From the NCBI RefSeq assembly GCF_021729155.1, contig NZ_JAJQYA010000005.1, positions 124,001 through 188,000 on the forward strand: a DNA stretch of 64,000 nt, written 5' to 3'. Source of the stretch: Membranihabitans marinus. GTDB lineage: Bacteria; Bacteroidota; Bacteroidia; Chitinophagales; Saprospiraceae. The notes beneath the pieces were generated by a model. That model searched no databases, was not told the DNA's origin, and saw only the letters and a program-made list of their open reading frames with translations. This document shows positions 9,110-18,248 of the stretch, piece by piece (position 1 is the first letter of the stretch; each line of letters starts with the position of its first letter). The translations under genes and the position numbers were made by a program.

Positions 9110-9643
9110 CTAGAATCGATATCCAATGGCAAGCTTGCCCGTAATGTCAAAATTCAATAATGGCCACTCAGCAGCATTGAAACTGGTGTCATCAGATTTG
9201 TAATTATTCGTCAAGGCTCGTCCTACGCCTAGACCTAGTTCAAATATGATATTGTCTTTTGATACCCATTTGTAACCGCTGTAAATACCCAGAGCCAGTC
9301 GGAAGTTTTTAACTTTGTCTCCTGTGTATTTTACACTGTTGTTGCTCATTCTGAGGTAGGCTCCAGCATTGAATTTGTCATAGCCTTTATCCGGGTTAAA
9401 GTAGTATTTTCCCAGGGCTCTCAATCCAAATCCATTACTGTTGAAATCTTCGCCATCTACGCTGTATTTATTGAAATTTAAGTTTAGTGTCCCTTCCAGT
9501 CCAATGTTTTCGTGGACAGGTTTTTCAGCAGAAACGCCAATGCTTTTAAAGAGTAGGCCAATGGGATTGATAGATACATCCAATTGACTAAATGCCGGTA
9601 GGCTAATCATCAACATGATTAGTGTAGTGAAAAAGGTCTTCAT
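9110..9643 (-). CDS. Outer membrane beta-barrel protein
   Basis: This 177-residue exported protein has a clear signal peptide (MKTFFTTLIMLMISLPAFS) followed by about eight alternating amphipathic strands. Examples are VHENIGLEGTLNLNFNKYS, GFGLRALGKYYF, FNAGAYLRMSNNSV and IIFELGLGVGRALT, with a terminal IGYRF ending in phenylalanine as outer membrane barrels do. It matches the small OmpA-like or OMP_b-brl class in size and pattern, and nothing indicates a substrate. It is monocistronic, with its own -7 element and a terminator hairpin. Confidence 0.8.
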   Translation of the reverse strand: MKTFFTTLIMLMISLPAFSQLDVSINPIGLLFKSIGVSAEKPVHENIGLEGTLNLNFNKYSVDGEDFNSNGFGLRALGKYYFNPDKGYDKFNAGAYLRMSNNSVKYTGDKVKNFRLALGIYSGYKWVSKDNIIFELGLGVGRALTNNYKSDDTSFNAAEWPLLNFDITGKLAIGYRF

Positions 9644-9670
9644 AGTAGTTTGTTATTGGTTAGTTTTGTA

Positions 9671-9678
9671 CAAATCTA
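9671..9678 (-). promoter_or_regulatory. -7 element for the 9110-9643 gene
   Basis: On the minus strand TAGATTTG matches TAnnTTTG exactly, 27 nt before the start codon at 9643. A -33 TTTG at the standard spacing is not obvious. Confidence 0.45.
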
Positions 9679-10014
9679 AATATTTTATAGACAATTATCG
9701 AATAATAGAATTTAAATGTTGTAGTTTAACAATTTTCTGTACTGGGTTGAAGAGGGAAAGATGGAAGTTCTGTGCCATAGTTGGGGAAGCTAGTTTGACC
9801 TTGTGTACATTCAATTAAAATCACCTACAGAAAGTCCACTACTCTCAAATTGGAATATCTTCAAATAGATCGAAATATAAATGTCAATTATAAATTCATT
9901 GCTAATAATGATCGGAAGGAAAATAAATGGCATTTGTGGAGGTTCTCATCTTCAATGAATACCTCAATGATATTATCCATCCTCGAATTTGGGTTATACT
10001 TTGACTTATATTAT
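9679..10014. other. Intergenic stretch, no gene seen
   Basis: Between the promoter of the outer membrane protein gene and the terminator of the oxygenase gene. No coding potential above chance and no fold was recognised. Confidence 0.5.
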
Positions 10015-10048
10015 AAACCCCATTGATCATCATTGACCAAGGGGGTTT
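10015..10048 (-). terminator. Hairpin terminator of the gldB-oxygenase unit
   Basis: AAACCCC (10015-10021) pairs with GGGGTTT (ending at 10048), and the inner part continues as an imperfect stem (TTGATCA against TGACCAA). It lies 26 nt beyond the oxygenase stop codon and is followed on the minus strand by an AT-rich but not pure-U tail. Confidence 0.65.
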
Positions 10049-10074
10049 AGTAATTTTATGATAGAGGTCTTCTT

Positions 10075-11025
10075 TTATTTTAATCCTATTTCACGCAATC
10101 TTTCATCTAAATATTCACCTGCAGTAATGGCATCGTATTGCAGAGGATTGTCTTCCGTAATGCAATTGGGGAGACAGGAAAGATCCATGTCGGCCACAGG
10201 GTGCAAAAAGAAGGGAATAGACAGACGAGGTACGTGCCATTCTTCCTTCGGTGGATTGATGACGCGATGGGTAGTAGATTTGAGATAATTGTTGGTCAGT
10301 CTCTGAAGCATATCCCCTACATTAATGGCGATTTCATCTTCTTGGGGCAATACTGGTAACCATTTTCCTTCTGTTGTCAATAATTGAAGCCCGCCGGCAG
10401 AGGCTCCTACTAATAAGGTGATTAAATTGATGTCTTCGTGTTGTTCTGCACGCACCGCAGAATTGGGTTCTACAGTAATCGGAGGATAATATATGGATCT
10501 CAATATGCTATTGCCTTCATGAATCTCACGATCAAAATAATGCTCTGGCAAATTTAAATAAAGAGCTATGGCTTGAAGTAAGATACCTCCTGTCTTTTCA
10601 AAAGCTTGGTATAAATTTTTGCCATAATCTGCGAAATCTTCTACTTCAGCTACTTTGACATTATCGGGATATAGTGGTTTTTTGGGATGTCCTTCTGGAA
10701 CTTCTTGACCAATTTGGAAAAATTCCTTTAGGTCGGCGACTTCTGAATGTTTGGCGTGTTCTTTACCAAAAGAAGTGTATCCCCTTTGACCGGCCAATCC
10801 TTTGATCTCATAATTTTTTTTGATTTCATCGGGCAACTCGAAAAAGGCATTCGATCGCTGATAAAAGTTAGAAATTAAATCCTGACTGATTCCGTGATTT
10901 TTAATGATGACAAATCCACATTCGTGAAAAGCATTTCCCAAATCTTGAATAAACTGGCTTCTAGTTTCTTCATTTCCCTGAGAAAATTGAGAGAGATCTA
11001 ATTTTGGTACAGATATAGTTGACAT
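10075..11025 (-). CDS. Isopenicillin-N-synthase-like 2OG-Fe(II) dioxygenase
   Basis: This 316-residue protein has the N-terminal DIOX_N-type domain (about 5-120, FHECGFVIIKNHGIS) and the C-terminal jelly-roll 2OG-Fe(II) domain. The iron ligands are visible as H196-x-D198 (EQHEDINLITLL) and H253 (THRVINPP), and the 2-oxoglutarate-binding R267-x-S269 (PRLSIPFF) is in place, so it should be active. The family oxidises small molecules; the substrate here is unknown and there is no biosynthetic cluster nearby. It lies 37 nt downstream of gldB on the same strand, probably in one transcript. Confidence 0.9.
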   Translation of the reverse strand: MSTISVPKLDLSQFSQGNEETRSQFIQDLGNAFHECGFVIIKNHGISQDLISNFYQRSNAFFELPDEIKKNYEIKGLAGQRGYTSFGKEHAKHSEVADLKEFFQIGQEVPEGHPKKPLYPDNVKVAEVEDFADYGKNLYQAFEKTGGILLQAIALYLNLPEHYFDREIHEGNSILRSIYYPPITVEPNSAVRAEQHEDINLITLLVGASAGGLQLLTTEGKWLPVLPQEDEIAINVGDMLQRLTNNYLKSTTHRVINPPKEEWHVPRLSIPFFLHPVADMDLSCLPNCITEDNPLQYDAITAGEYLDERLREIGLK

Positions 11026-11062
11026 ATTATATTCTTTTAATTATCAATATAAGAATTTTTAT

Positions 11063-12124
11063 TTACCGACGTGGTGGTTTGTAATTGGATTCTGAAAGGA
11101 TTTTTTGTCCACTTTCTAGATCTAATAAGGATTGGATATCGTCAGAATTTTTAGATGACATATATTTTTCGACAATTTTATATCCGATGAAGTTAGCGGT
11201 TCTCCCCGGTGCTTCTGCTGGCATCCCAGGACTGTTTGGGGCTCGATCTACATATTTTGCAAATTTTCTACTGTCTTGTTCATATAACAATTCATTGTCT
11301 AAGAAAAATTGCCATATTTCTAATTCATTGTCTTCGACCCAGTCCAATTGTTCAGGTGTATACAAGAATAAACTGTGATCTGATTTAAAGGGCATTAATT
11401 TTTTTAATAAGTAAATGATTTTTCCATTGCGTATCATGTAGTCCAACAATGTGTTTCCCTTCACTGGAGGGGTCAGATATTCCAATAATGCCATAATGGC
11501 TTGTGGGGTAATGTATTCACGCGACATGGTAGATCTTACAAATAAAGGGAATACGGAAGGATCGTAGTAAGGATAGTTTTCCCCTAGGTAGAAGTCCAAG
11601 CCGATACCTATGATTTCATCGTCAATGGTAAAGCTGCCGATACTAAACTCCGATACAAAGGTGTAAACTTTTGGAATGGATTTTTCGGGGAAGTAGTGTT
11701 TGTAATAACCAAAGGCCAGACCCAATTCTTCGGCGATAAAGTCGGTATTGGGATAAAGAATAGCTGTGGTATCCATTAGATGTTGGATGGCTCCAGAACG
11801 ACAGTACTCCTTCATCAAGGTGTCCAGGGGGATTGCAAATGGTTGACGCGGAAATAAAATTTGATTAAAAAATATATCTGTAAATTCTGGATGTTCTTCT
11901 GATAAGGTCTTTCCTGTGGCCATGTCTTCTCCAGTGCCACAGATCAATTGATCGTAAGCTATAATCTCAATTTTTTCTGCTTCAATGTCGAGTCCTTCAT
12001 CTTCATCCAAAGTGTTGCAGCTGTATAAACCAACTATGATAATGCCTACCATTGTCCAGGCTAGGACAGAGTATGATCTTGGTCTGACAGGAATAGAAAA
12101 ATACTTTATAAACCTTTTCTTCAT
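11063..12124 (-). CDS. gldB: Gliding motility lipoprotein GldB
   Basis: A protein of about 353 residues with a lipoprotein-type signal ending in LYSC, preceded by an unusually long basic N-terminal stretch. Recognisable GldB segments are the acidic IDDEIIGIGLDFYLGENYPYY region, the TPPVKGNTLLDYMIRNGKIIYLL helix and the C-terminal MPAEAPGRTANFIGYKIV motif. GldB is required for gliding and type IX secretion in Flavobacterium and is also conserved in many non-gliding Bacteroidota. ATG 12124 is chosen because the next in-frame start upstream adds residues unlike the family. It heads a probable two-gene transcript with the oxygenase. Confidence 0.9.
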   Translation of the reverse strand: MKKRFIKYFSIPVRPRSYSVLAWTMVGIIIVGLYSCNTLDEDEGLDIEAEKIEIIAYDQLICGTGEDMATGKTLSEEHPEFTDIFFNQILFPRQPFAIPLDTLMKEYCRSGAIQHLMDTTAILYPNTDFIAEELGLAFGYYKHYFPEKSIPKVYTFVSEFSIGSFTIDDEIIGIGLDFYLGENYPYYDPSVFPLFVRSTMSREYITPQAIMALLEYLTPPVKGNTLLDYMIRNGKIIYLLKKLMPFKSDHSLFLYTPEQLDWVEDNELEIWQFFLDNELLYEQDSRKFAKYVDRAPNSPGMPAEAPGRTANFIGYKIVEKYMSSKNSDDIQSLLDLESGQKILSESNYKPPRR

Positions 12125-12178
12125 TTTCAATTGAATTCCATTTACTGAATTTGAATACAAATTAAACTACTTTTTTAT

Positions 12179-12193
12179 AACTATAGTATAGTT
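12179..12193. promoter_or_regulatory. 15-bp perfect palindrome between divergent genes
   Basis: AACTATA-G-TATAGTT is a perfect inverted repeat 55 nt upstream of gldB and 160 nt upstream of the divergent gene at 12353. Its place between divergent starts is what an operator would show, but no regulator is known from the sequence. Confidence 0.3.
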
Positions 12194-12352
12194 CCTTGTT
12201 GAGAGTGTTTTGAAACTATAAAACTTATAAAATATGTTAAATGCATTGTTAATTGTTTTAACTTCAATACTATTTTAAACGATGGGATTGGGCAAATAGA
12301 ATGAAATGTTTAGAATATTTTTATATTTACTTCTGAGGAATGTGTATGTACT

Positions 12353-13108
12353 ATGGGATATAAAAAAATTGTAATATTATTGGGAGTTATGTGGATGTTT
12401 GGCACGAGTCAGGCACAGAATATTGAGGAGCAAGTACTCGATTTTCATATAGCCCCATTGTTTAGTAGATTGAATAGTTCGAGCGATTATATCAGTCCCA
12501 ACGGCATCAATGTGGGATTGAAGTTGGGTGCTACGGTGAATTTTAAATTTACGGAATGGGCAGGTTTTGTTGCTGGTCTTGATTTTGTGTTGTGGTCGGG
12601 CGGAAAACTCTTATACAGTGAAGGTGGAAATTTTTTGCCGAGTTCATCATTGTCAGATCCCCAATACACTGAAGGGGATATGCCTTTTCCGGACAATACC
12701 AGTATTCGCTACACCATAAATTATATTGAACTTCCTTTTGGTATGCAGTTTAACCTGCCTGAGATTAACGATGTATCTATATTTATGCGTATCCCAACCA
12801 TTACTATGGGGGTTAGAAATAGAGCAAGAGGGACGATAGAAGCGGGAAGTCTACTACTGGAGAAAGAAAAGATTGGTAAAGATGTCTCCTTTTTTAATTT
12901 TTTATGGGGCATGGCATTGGGTGCGGATTTCAATTACAGAGGCCACGATATGTCAGGTATGATATTTTTAAATTCGGGTTTGGCTGATGTCACGAGAGAC
13001 AAAGGCAAACAAGTGATTGAAGTAGACAATCAAACCAAGGTGATCAAAGAGGATTCCAAGGGAGCTCTGAATCAGTTTGGGATTCAAATAGCAGTAAAAA
13101 TACAGTAG
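12353..13108 (+). CDS. PorT-like outer membrane beta-barrel protein
   Basis: This 251-residue protein has a signal peptide (to about residue 21, SQAQ) and amphipathic strands throughout, including GINVGLKLGATVNFKFTEWAGF, YIELPFGMQFNL and LWGMALGADFNY, consistent with the OMP_b-brl_2/PorT-like fold. It ends QFGIQIAVKIQ. In several Bacteroidota genomes a PorT-family gene sits near gliding or NAD genes. True PorT works in type IX secretion, but this could be a generic barrel. It is 3 nt upstream of nadC and probably co-transcribed. Confidence 0.7.
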   Translation: MGYKKIVILLGVMWMFGTSQAQNIEEQVLDFHIAPLFSRLNSSSDYISPNGINVGLKLGATVNFKFTEWAGFVAGLDFVLWSGGKLLYSEGGNFLPSSSLSDPQYTEGDMPFPDNTSIRYTINYIELPFGMQFNLPEINDVSIFMRIPTITMGVRNRARGTIEAGSLLLEKEKIGKDVSFFNFLWGMALGADFNYRGHDMSGMIFLNSGLADVTRDKGKQVIEVDNQTKVIKEDSKGALNQFGIQIAVKIQ

Positions 13109-13111
13109 GAG

Positions 13112-13963
13112 ATGAATGAATCAATGAAGAGGCAGCTGTCTGAATTTGTGACAGCTGGACTGCGAGAAGATGTAGGCGATGGAGACCATACTTCCTTGGC
13201 TTGCATAGATCCGCAGCAACAGTCACGGGCCAAATTATTGGTTAAGGAGGATACTGTGTTGGCGGGAATGGAAGTGGCAGAGTATATGATACATTTTGTA
13301 GATCCTGCAGCCGACATCGAAGTTCGGATGAAAGACGGAGATCAGGCCGTAGTAGGGGATGTAGCTTTCTACGTAACCATGAATAGTCAAGCTCTGTTGA
13401 AGATAGAGCGACTATTGCTCAATACCATGCAGCGAATGTGTGGGGTAGCATCTATGAGTAAAGTATATGCCGATTTGGTAAAAGATTATCCGGTTAAGGT
13501 TTTGGATACTCGTAAGACGACACCATTGATGCGTTTTCTTGAAAAATGGGCGGTATCTATAGGTGGTTGTTACAATTATCGCATTGGGTTATTCGATAGG
13601 ATCATGATAAAAGACAATCATATAACCGCATCAGGATCGCTGAGTCGTGCAGTTAAAAATGTACATCAATATTTATCGGCAAAGGAAATGAAACTTCCTA
13701 TCACATTGGAAGTAGGAAGTAGTGCAGAATTAGATGAAGCCCTAGATGTAGGTGGGTTTGATCGAATTATGTTGGATAATTTTACTCCGCCTCAAATGGC
13801 CAAGGCCGTAGAGCAAATCAATGGTCGATTTGAAGTAGAAGCGTCTGGAGGAATCACAGAGTCCATTCTTAAAGAAGTGGCTCAGACCGGTGTCGATTAT
13901 ATTTCATCTGGGGCATTGACCCATAGTGTTGTCGCCAAAGATCTGAGCTTGAAAATTTTGTAG
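13112..13963 (+). CDS. nadC: Nicotinate-nucleotide pyrophosphorylase (NadC)
   Basis: This 283-residue enzyme converts quinolinate and PRPP to nicotinate mononucleotide, the committed step of de novo NAD synthesis. Signature segments are REDVGDGDHTS at the N-terminus, DTRKTTP (PRPP/quinolinate contact), GGCYNYRIGLFDRIMIKDNH and the C-terminal VEASGGI with ISSGALTHS. Length matches the family. The ATG at 13112 is preceded by GGAG overlapping the previous stop, giving tight coupling. NadA is encoded 1 kb away on the other strand, so two steps of the same pathway flank a PfkB kinase. The gene is convergent with that kinase, with a 5-nt gap. Confidence 0.97.
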   Translation: MNESMKRQLSEFVTAGLREDVGDGDHTSLACIDPQQQSRAKLLVKEDTVLAGMEVAEYMIHFVDPAADIEVRMKDGDQAVVGDVAFYVTMNSQALLKIERLLLNTMQRMCGVASMSKVYADLVKDYPVKVLDTRKTTPLMRFLEKWAVSIGGCYNYRIGLFDRIMIKDNHITASGSLSRAVKNVHQYLSAKEMKLPITLEVGSSAELDEALDVGGFDRIMLDNFTPPQMAKAVEQINGRFEVEASGGITESILKEVAQTGVDYISSGALTHSVVAKDLSLKIL

Positions 13964-13968
13964 TAGGC

Positions 13969-14892
13969 CTATAATTTGGCCGTATCTACCGTCGTCAATT
14001 TTTGAATTGCTTTGATCCGTGCATCAATTTCTGAAGAATTAATATTTTGAATTTTTTCTAATGAAAAGTCTTCTACACAGAAAGATCCCATGGCTGCACC
14101 ATATACCAGACCTTGTTTTACATGTTCGTAATTGATTTCAGATTGATTGGCTAAATATCCCATTAGTCCTCCTGCGAAGGTATCGCCAGCACCGGTAGGA
14201 TCTACGATATTGTTGAGTGGCAGAGCGGGAGCAAAGAACATATGATCATCTCCAAACAAGAGTGCTCCGTGTTCTCCTTTCTTAATAATTAAGAAACGCG
14301 GTCCGAGTTTCATTATTTTTTCTGCTGCTTTTACCAAGTTGTGTTCTCCACTGAGCATTCGCGCTTCTTCATCGTTGATGCTTAGGAGATCTACTCTTCG
14401 TATGACATCTATTAATTCGTCTTTGGCTATATCGATCCAAAAATTCATAGTGTCCAAAAGGATGAGTTTGGGTTTGGATTCCAATTGATCGATGACACTG
14501 CTTTGTATGGCTGGAGTTAGGTTGCCCAATAATATAAATTCACTATTTCGATAGCTATCTGGTAGGATAGGATCAAAGTCGGCCAATACATTAAGGTCGG
14601 TAATGAGGGTTTCTCGCTCTATGAGGTTTTCCAAATATCTTCCAGACCAGTAGAACGATTTTTTATCTTCAACGATTTTTATACCTTCAGTATCTATACC
14701 TCTGGCGTTCATGCGTTGCAATTCTGATTTGGGCCAATCACCACCAATAATTGAAACCAATCGAATATCGGAGTGCAAGTAAGATGCTGCCCATCCAGCA
14801 TAGGTGCCTGCTCCTCCAATTACTTTTTCTACCTTTCCATGAGGTGTTTCGATAGTATCAAATGCTACGGTGCCCACGATTAATAAACTCAT
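13969..14892 (-). CDS. PfkB-family sugar or nucleoside kinase
   Basis: This 307-residue kinase starts MSLLIVGTVAFDTIETPHG and has the N-terminal GGAGTYAGWAAS substrate loop and the C-terminal DPTGAGDTFAGG motif with the catalytic Asp. It lacks the classic ribokinase GGKGANQA stretch. Bacteroidota homologues are annotated only as PfkB-domain carbohydrate or adenosine kinase-like, and the substrate cannot be assigned. It lies downstream of nadA on the same strand but is separated by a strong terminator, so read-through or a separate promoter is needed. Confidence 0.9.
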   Translation of the reverse strand: MSLLIVGTVAFDTIETPHGKVEKVIGGAGTYAGWAASYLHSDIRLVSIIGGDWPKSELQRMNARGIDTEGIKIVEDKKSFYWSGRYLENLIERETLITDLNVLADFDPILPDSYRNSEFILLGNLTPAIQSSVIDQLESKPKLILLDTMNFWIDIAKDELIDVIRRVDLLSINDEEARMLSGEHNLVKAAEKIMKLGPRFLIIKKGEHGALLFGDDHMFFAPALPLNNIVDPTGAGDTFAGGLMGYLANQSEINYEHVKQGLVYGAAMGSFCVEDFSLEKIQNINSSEIDARIKAIQKLTTVDTAKL

Positions 14893-14911
14893 AATGTGTT
14901 TTAGTTGTTTT

Positions 14912-14946
14912 ACAAAAAAAAAGCCTTGCCGCTTGAAGGCAAGGCT
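14912..14946 (-). terminator. Rho-independent terminator of nadA
   Basis: AGCCTTGCC (14922-14930) and GGCAAGGCT (14938-14946) form a perfect 9-bp stem with a 7-nt loop. It is followed on the minus strand by a run of nine T (14914-14922 read as A on plus). This is the clearest intrinsic terminator in the window. Confidence 0.93.
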
Positions 14947-14989
14947 ACTAACGAAGTAACTGTATAATGACGTCAGTCTGGATCCAATG

Positions 14990-16015
14990 TTAATCTTTCA
15001 AGCCCAATCCCGCTTTTTCGGAAATCTCCAACATCCTTTCGATGGACTTGACTCCCTCTTCAATTACCCACTCGGGCAAATTTACTTCGGGATTTTCATA
15101 TTTCATACATAAATATAGCTTTTCCATGGTATTTCTCTTCATGTGAGGACATTCATTACATGCACATTGATTTTCTGGAGGTGCAGGAATAAATTCCTTT
15201 TCTGGAGAAGCCAACTTCATCTGGTGTATGATTCCAACTTCAGTTGCCACAATAAAAACTTGGTTGTCTGATTCCTTCGTGTATTTCAATAATCCACTGG
15301 TAGAACCTATGTAATCTGCATTTTCTAAAATATGAGCTTCACACTCCGGATGCGCTATTAATTTCGCTTCCGGGTACTGCAATTGCAATTTAGTAATTTT
15401 TTCATTACTAAATACTTCATGTACCATACAAGAACCGTTCCATAATATTAAATCACGGCCAGTTTTTTTAATTAAATAGGCACCTAAATTTTTATCGGGA
15501 GCAAATATAATCTTTTTATCTTTAGGAATGCTATTTATTACATCAACTGAATTGGTAGATGTGCAACATATATCGGTTAATGTTTTTAATTCTGCCGTAC
15601 AATTGATATAACTCACGACAACAGCGTCGGGATGTTGCTCTTTGAATTTTTTGAATAGATGAGGTGGACATGCGTCGGCCAATGAACAGCCTGCCTTGAG
15701 ATCTGGTAGCAAGACTTTTTTGTCTGGCGATAGCATTTTGGCCGTCTCAGCCATAAAATGAACACCGGCAAATACTATCATATCCGCATCCGTAGTGGCT
15801 GCTTTTTGACTTAAGCCCAAGCTATCACCAATATAATCTGCTATATCTTGAATATCAGATTCCTGATAGTAATGAGCCAAGATAATAGCGTTTTTTTCTT
15901 TTTTAAGTTTTTGAATTTCAGCCTCTAAATCCAAAGATGGATCGATACTAATGTCAAGGTATCCCTTTTTGTCAATATCTCTTTTGGCCAATAGCAATTC
16001 TTCTGTTCCAATCAT
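14990..16015 (-). CDS. nadA: Quinolinate synthase NadA
   Basis: This 341-residue [4Fe-4S] enzyme condenses iminoaspartate with dihydroxyacetone phosphate to quinolinate. Segments typical of NadA are [35 protein letters not shown] and AHPECEAH. The three cluster ligands are visible: C110 (KAGCSLAD), C196 (NGSCMVHE) and the last Cys of CACNECPHM (C289). It ends with the terminator just downstream. NadC, the next enzyme, is encoded convergently nearby; nadB is not in the window. Confidence 0.97.
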   Translation of the reverse strand: MIGTEELLLAKRDIDKKGYLDISIDPSLDLEAEIQKLKKEKNAIILAHYYQESDIQDIADYIGDSLGLSQKAATTDADMIVFAGVHFMAETAKMLSPDKKVLLPDLKAGCSLADACPPHLFKKFKEQHPDAVVVSYINCTAELKTLTDICCTSTNSVDVINSIPKDKKIIFAPDKNLGAYLIKKTGRDLILWNGSCMVHEVFSNEKITKLQLQYPEAKLIAHPECEAHILENADYIGSTSGLLKYTKESDNQVFIVATEVGIIHQMKLASPEKEFIPAPPENQCACNECPHMKRNTMEKLYLCMKYENPEVNLPEWVIEEGVKSIERMLEISEKAGLGLKD

Positions 16016-16221
16016 AAAAACCTGATGTTAAGTTAGCAATTTAAAAAAAAATCTCCTTGTATCGTATTATATAGGGCAAATTTTTTGAATAAGATTATAA
16101 TTTAGATGTGTAATAAATAGATATTCAGTTGTTTAGTAGAACTGGTTTTTGTATTCTCCCTATGATACATCTTCCCTAAATTATATACAATCACAGGGCA
16201 ATATAGTTTAAATCAAGTATT

Positions 16222-16926
16222 TCAATTTCCCTTTCCCAACACAAATACACAGGGTAACTTGTGCATAGAAGGCAGTTTACTACTTCGCCATTGTTTTACC
16301 GTTTTGGTCACTGTAGTGTTGTTGGTATTGAGTAAGTCAATGGCCAGAGAAATACTTATAGTATCTGGAAGTATGTCTATCAGCGATTCCATGGTCTTGA
16401 TATTGCGATAGGGGGTTTCAATAAATATCTGGGTATAGCCCTTTTCAATAGATGGCAGTATTTTTTGAATTTTACTCTTCAGTTCCTGAGGTTTAATGGG
16501 GAAGTAGCCTTGATAGGTAAATTGATTGCCGTTGAAACCTGATCCCATTAGAGCCAATATCAGCGAATTGGACCCACTCAATGGTAGGACGGGAATATTC
16601 AATTGATGGGCTTTAATAACAATTTGGAATCCAGGATCTGCAATTGCTGGACTGCCGGCCTCAGAAGTAAGTCCAGTAATCCTTCCTTTTTTCCATTGCT
16701 CTAGGACGAGATCCATCGGGAATCGATTGCTGTGTTTGTCGAATTCAATAAAGGTTCGGGAATCGATATCGTAATCTGGTTGGATATCGCGCAACCACCT
16801 TCTAGTAGTTCTAATGCGCTCGCAAAAAAAAACTTCTATTTCGTTGATTATCTCTAAAACTCCAGGAGAAGGACGATCGAGGGCCCCAATAGCCGTGGGA
16901 ATGAGGTATAATTTATTTGAATTCAT
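16222..16926 (-). CDS. Tetrapyrrole-methylase-fold SAM methyltransferase, RsmI-like
   Basis: This 234-residue protein starts with NKLYLIPTAIGALD, the beta strand and loop of the TP_methylase fold. It has LTSEAGSPAIADPG, which corresponds to the RsmI motif binding SAM, and FIETPYR later. RsmI 2'-O-methylates C1402 of 16S rRNA. This protein is shorter than RsmI (about 280) and belongs to a paralogous Bacteroidota branch, so the target is uncertain. It is monocistronic and convergent with nothing; the divergent neighbour is scpA. Confidence 0.85.
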   Translation of the reverse strand: MNSNKLYLIPTAIGALDRPSPGVLEIINEIEVFFCERIRTTRRWLRDIQPDYDIDSRTFIEFDKHSNRFPMDLVLEQWKKGRITGLTSEAGSPAIADPGFQIVIKAHQLNIPVLPLSGSNSLILALMGSGFNGNQFTYQGYFPIKPQELKSKIQKILPSIEKGYTQIFIETPYRNIKTMESLIDILPDTISISLAIDLLNTNNTTVTKTVKQWRSSKLPSMHKLPCVFVLGKGN

Positions 16927-17031
16927 TAGATAAAGAAAGTTAATTTTTGCAATATTAATAGGATATTTCGACTAGGTGAAAAATTATTGTAGTAGATCTT
17001 TATTCAGGTCTTTGTAAATTGAAGTATATTT

Positions 17032-17832
17032 ATGTCTATGTTCGAAAATAGTATAGATCAATATTATATAAAATTACCTCAGTTCGAAGGCCCCTTTGAT
17101 CTTATACTGTTTTTTATAGAACGCGACGAAATTGAAATTCAAAATATTCCGATTTCAAAAATCACCTCAGATTTTTTGGATTATATCCACCACATGGATC
17201 AATTCAATATCGAATTGGCTTCTGAGTTTATTGTGGTAGCCGCAACATTGATGCGAATAAAAACCAAAATGTTGTTGCCGAGAAAAGAATTGGACGAATC
17301 CGGAAACGAAATCGATCCTAGAGAAGAATTGGTTCAACGTCTTTTGGAATACAAAAAATTCAAATCTATTATTGAGGAAATGAAGTCTCTTGAAGAAGTC
17401 CGAAGAAGTCTTCATAGCCGGGGCAATATAAAATCCGAATTGTCAACCTATTCAGGAGCAGCACTGTTAGAATCAGAATGGGAGTCACTTGATTTGTACA
17501 AATTGTTTTCAGTCTTTCAAAAAGTCATGGAAAGATTCAATCAAGAAAAGACCAAGGTGGCACATACTGTGGTGAGTTTTGCCTACACCATTGAAGATCA
17601 ACGCAACCATTTATTGTCTGCCATAAAGGGAAAAGTGTCACAATCATTTGAATCCCTGTTTGATCGAATGGATAATCGACTTCATGCCATTGTTACTTTT
17701 CTAGCCCTTTTGGAATTGATTAATAGCAGACGTTTAGAAATTAAAATTAGCGGTGATATTAATTCCTTTTACATCAGTCAAGGGGAGAATTATTCCGAGT
17801 CATTAAATGGAGAAATTACTGAAGATGAATAG
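17032..17832 (+). CDS. scpA: Segregation and condensation protein A (ScpA)
   Basis: This 266-residue kleisin bridges SMC heads in the bacterial condensin. The N-terminal FEGPFDLILFFIERDEIEIQ segment and the ITSDFLDYI helix are characteristic, followed by MRIKTKMLLPR, an acidic linker and the C-terminal winged-helix part (VVTFLALLELINSRRLEI). The ATG at 17032 or one two codons later could serve as start. scpB is not adjacent. It overlaps the next gene by 8 nt, implying co-translation. Confidence 0.95.
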   Translation: MSMFENSIDQYYIKLPQFEGPFDLILFFIERDEIEIQNIPISKITSDFLDYIHHMDQFNIELASEFIVVAATLMRIKTKMLLPRKELDESGNEIDPREELVQRLLEYKKFKSIIEEMKSLEEVRRSLHSRGNIKSELSTYSGAALLESEWESLDLYKLFSVFQKVMERFNQEKTKVAHTVVSFAYTIEDQRNHLLSAIKGKVSQSFESLFDRMDNRLHAIVTFLALLELINSRRLEIKISGDINSFYISQGENYSESLNGEITEDE

Positions 17833-18232
17833 TTTGTTTGTTTACGGATCTTTACGATCTAAAATACAACATCCCATGGCTCAGTTTTTAGTTAAGAACG
17901 CCTATCAAATTGATGAGGGTTTTATCTATGGCTATTTGAAAAATATGGGGCCTTATCCCGGAGCTATTTTAGATTTGGAACAGAAGAGCAGAGTATTGGG
18001 CGAGGTATATCAATGGAATGAAATCAATGCGATTTCTATTTTATCTGTTTTAGATCATTATGAGGGATACGATTGCGACAATGAAGAGGAAAGTGAGTTT
18101 TTGCGTCGAACGGTAGATGTATATGGAAATTGTGGAAACTACCATTGTTATTTATATGTGTATCATCCCGAATGGTGGAAGGACAAAGGTCAGATTATTC
18201 CTTCTGGGAATTACTTAGACGTTGCTCTTTAG
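17825..18232 (+). CDS. Gamma-glutamylcyclotransferase-like protein
   Basis: This 135-residue protein has the family's N-terminal FVYGSLRS substrate-binding loop and a PGAILD stretch. It also has the VLGEVYQW segment and the VLDHYEGYD segment that holds the probable catalytic Glu. The fold cyclises gamma-glutamyl amines to 5-oxoproline, though many members have unknown substrates. ATG 17825 is preferred over an in-frame ATG at 17807 because MNSLFVYGSL fits the family start. The overlap with scpA is 8 nt. Convergent with the DUF5682 gene. Confidence 0.85.
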   Translation: MNSLFVYGSLRSKIQHPMAQFLVKNAYQIDEGFIYGYLKNMGPYPGAILDLEQKSRVLGEVYQWNEINAISILSVLDHYEGYDCDNEEESEFLRRTVDVYGNCGNYHCYLYVYHPEWWKDKGQIIPSGNYLDVAL

Positions 18233-18248
18233 TCCCAATCACTGCCTG

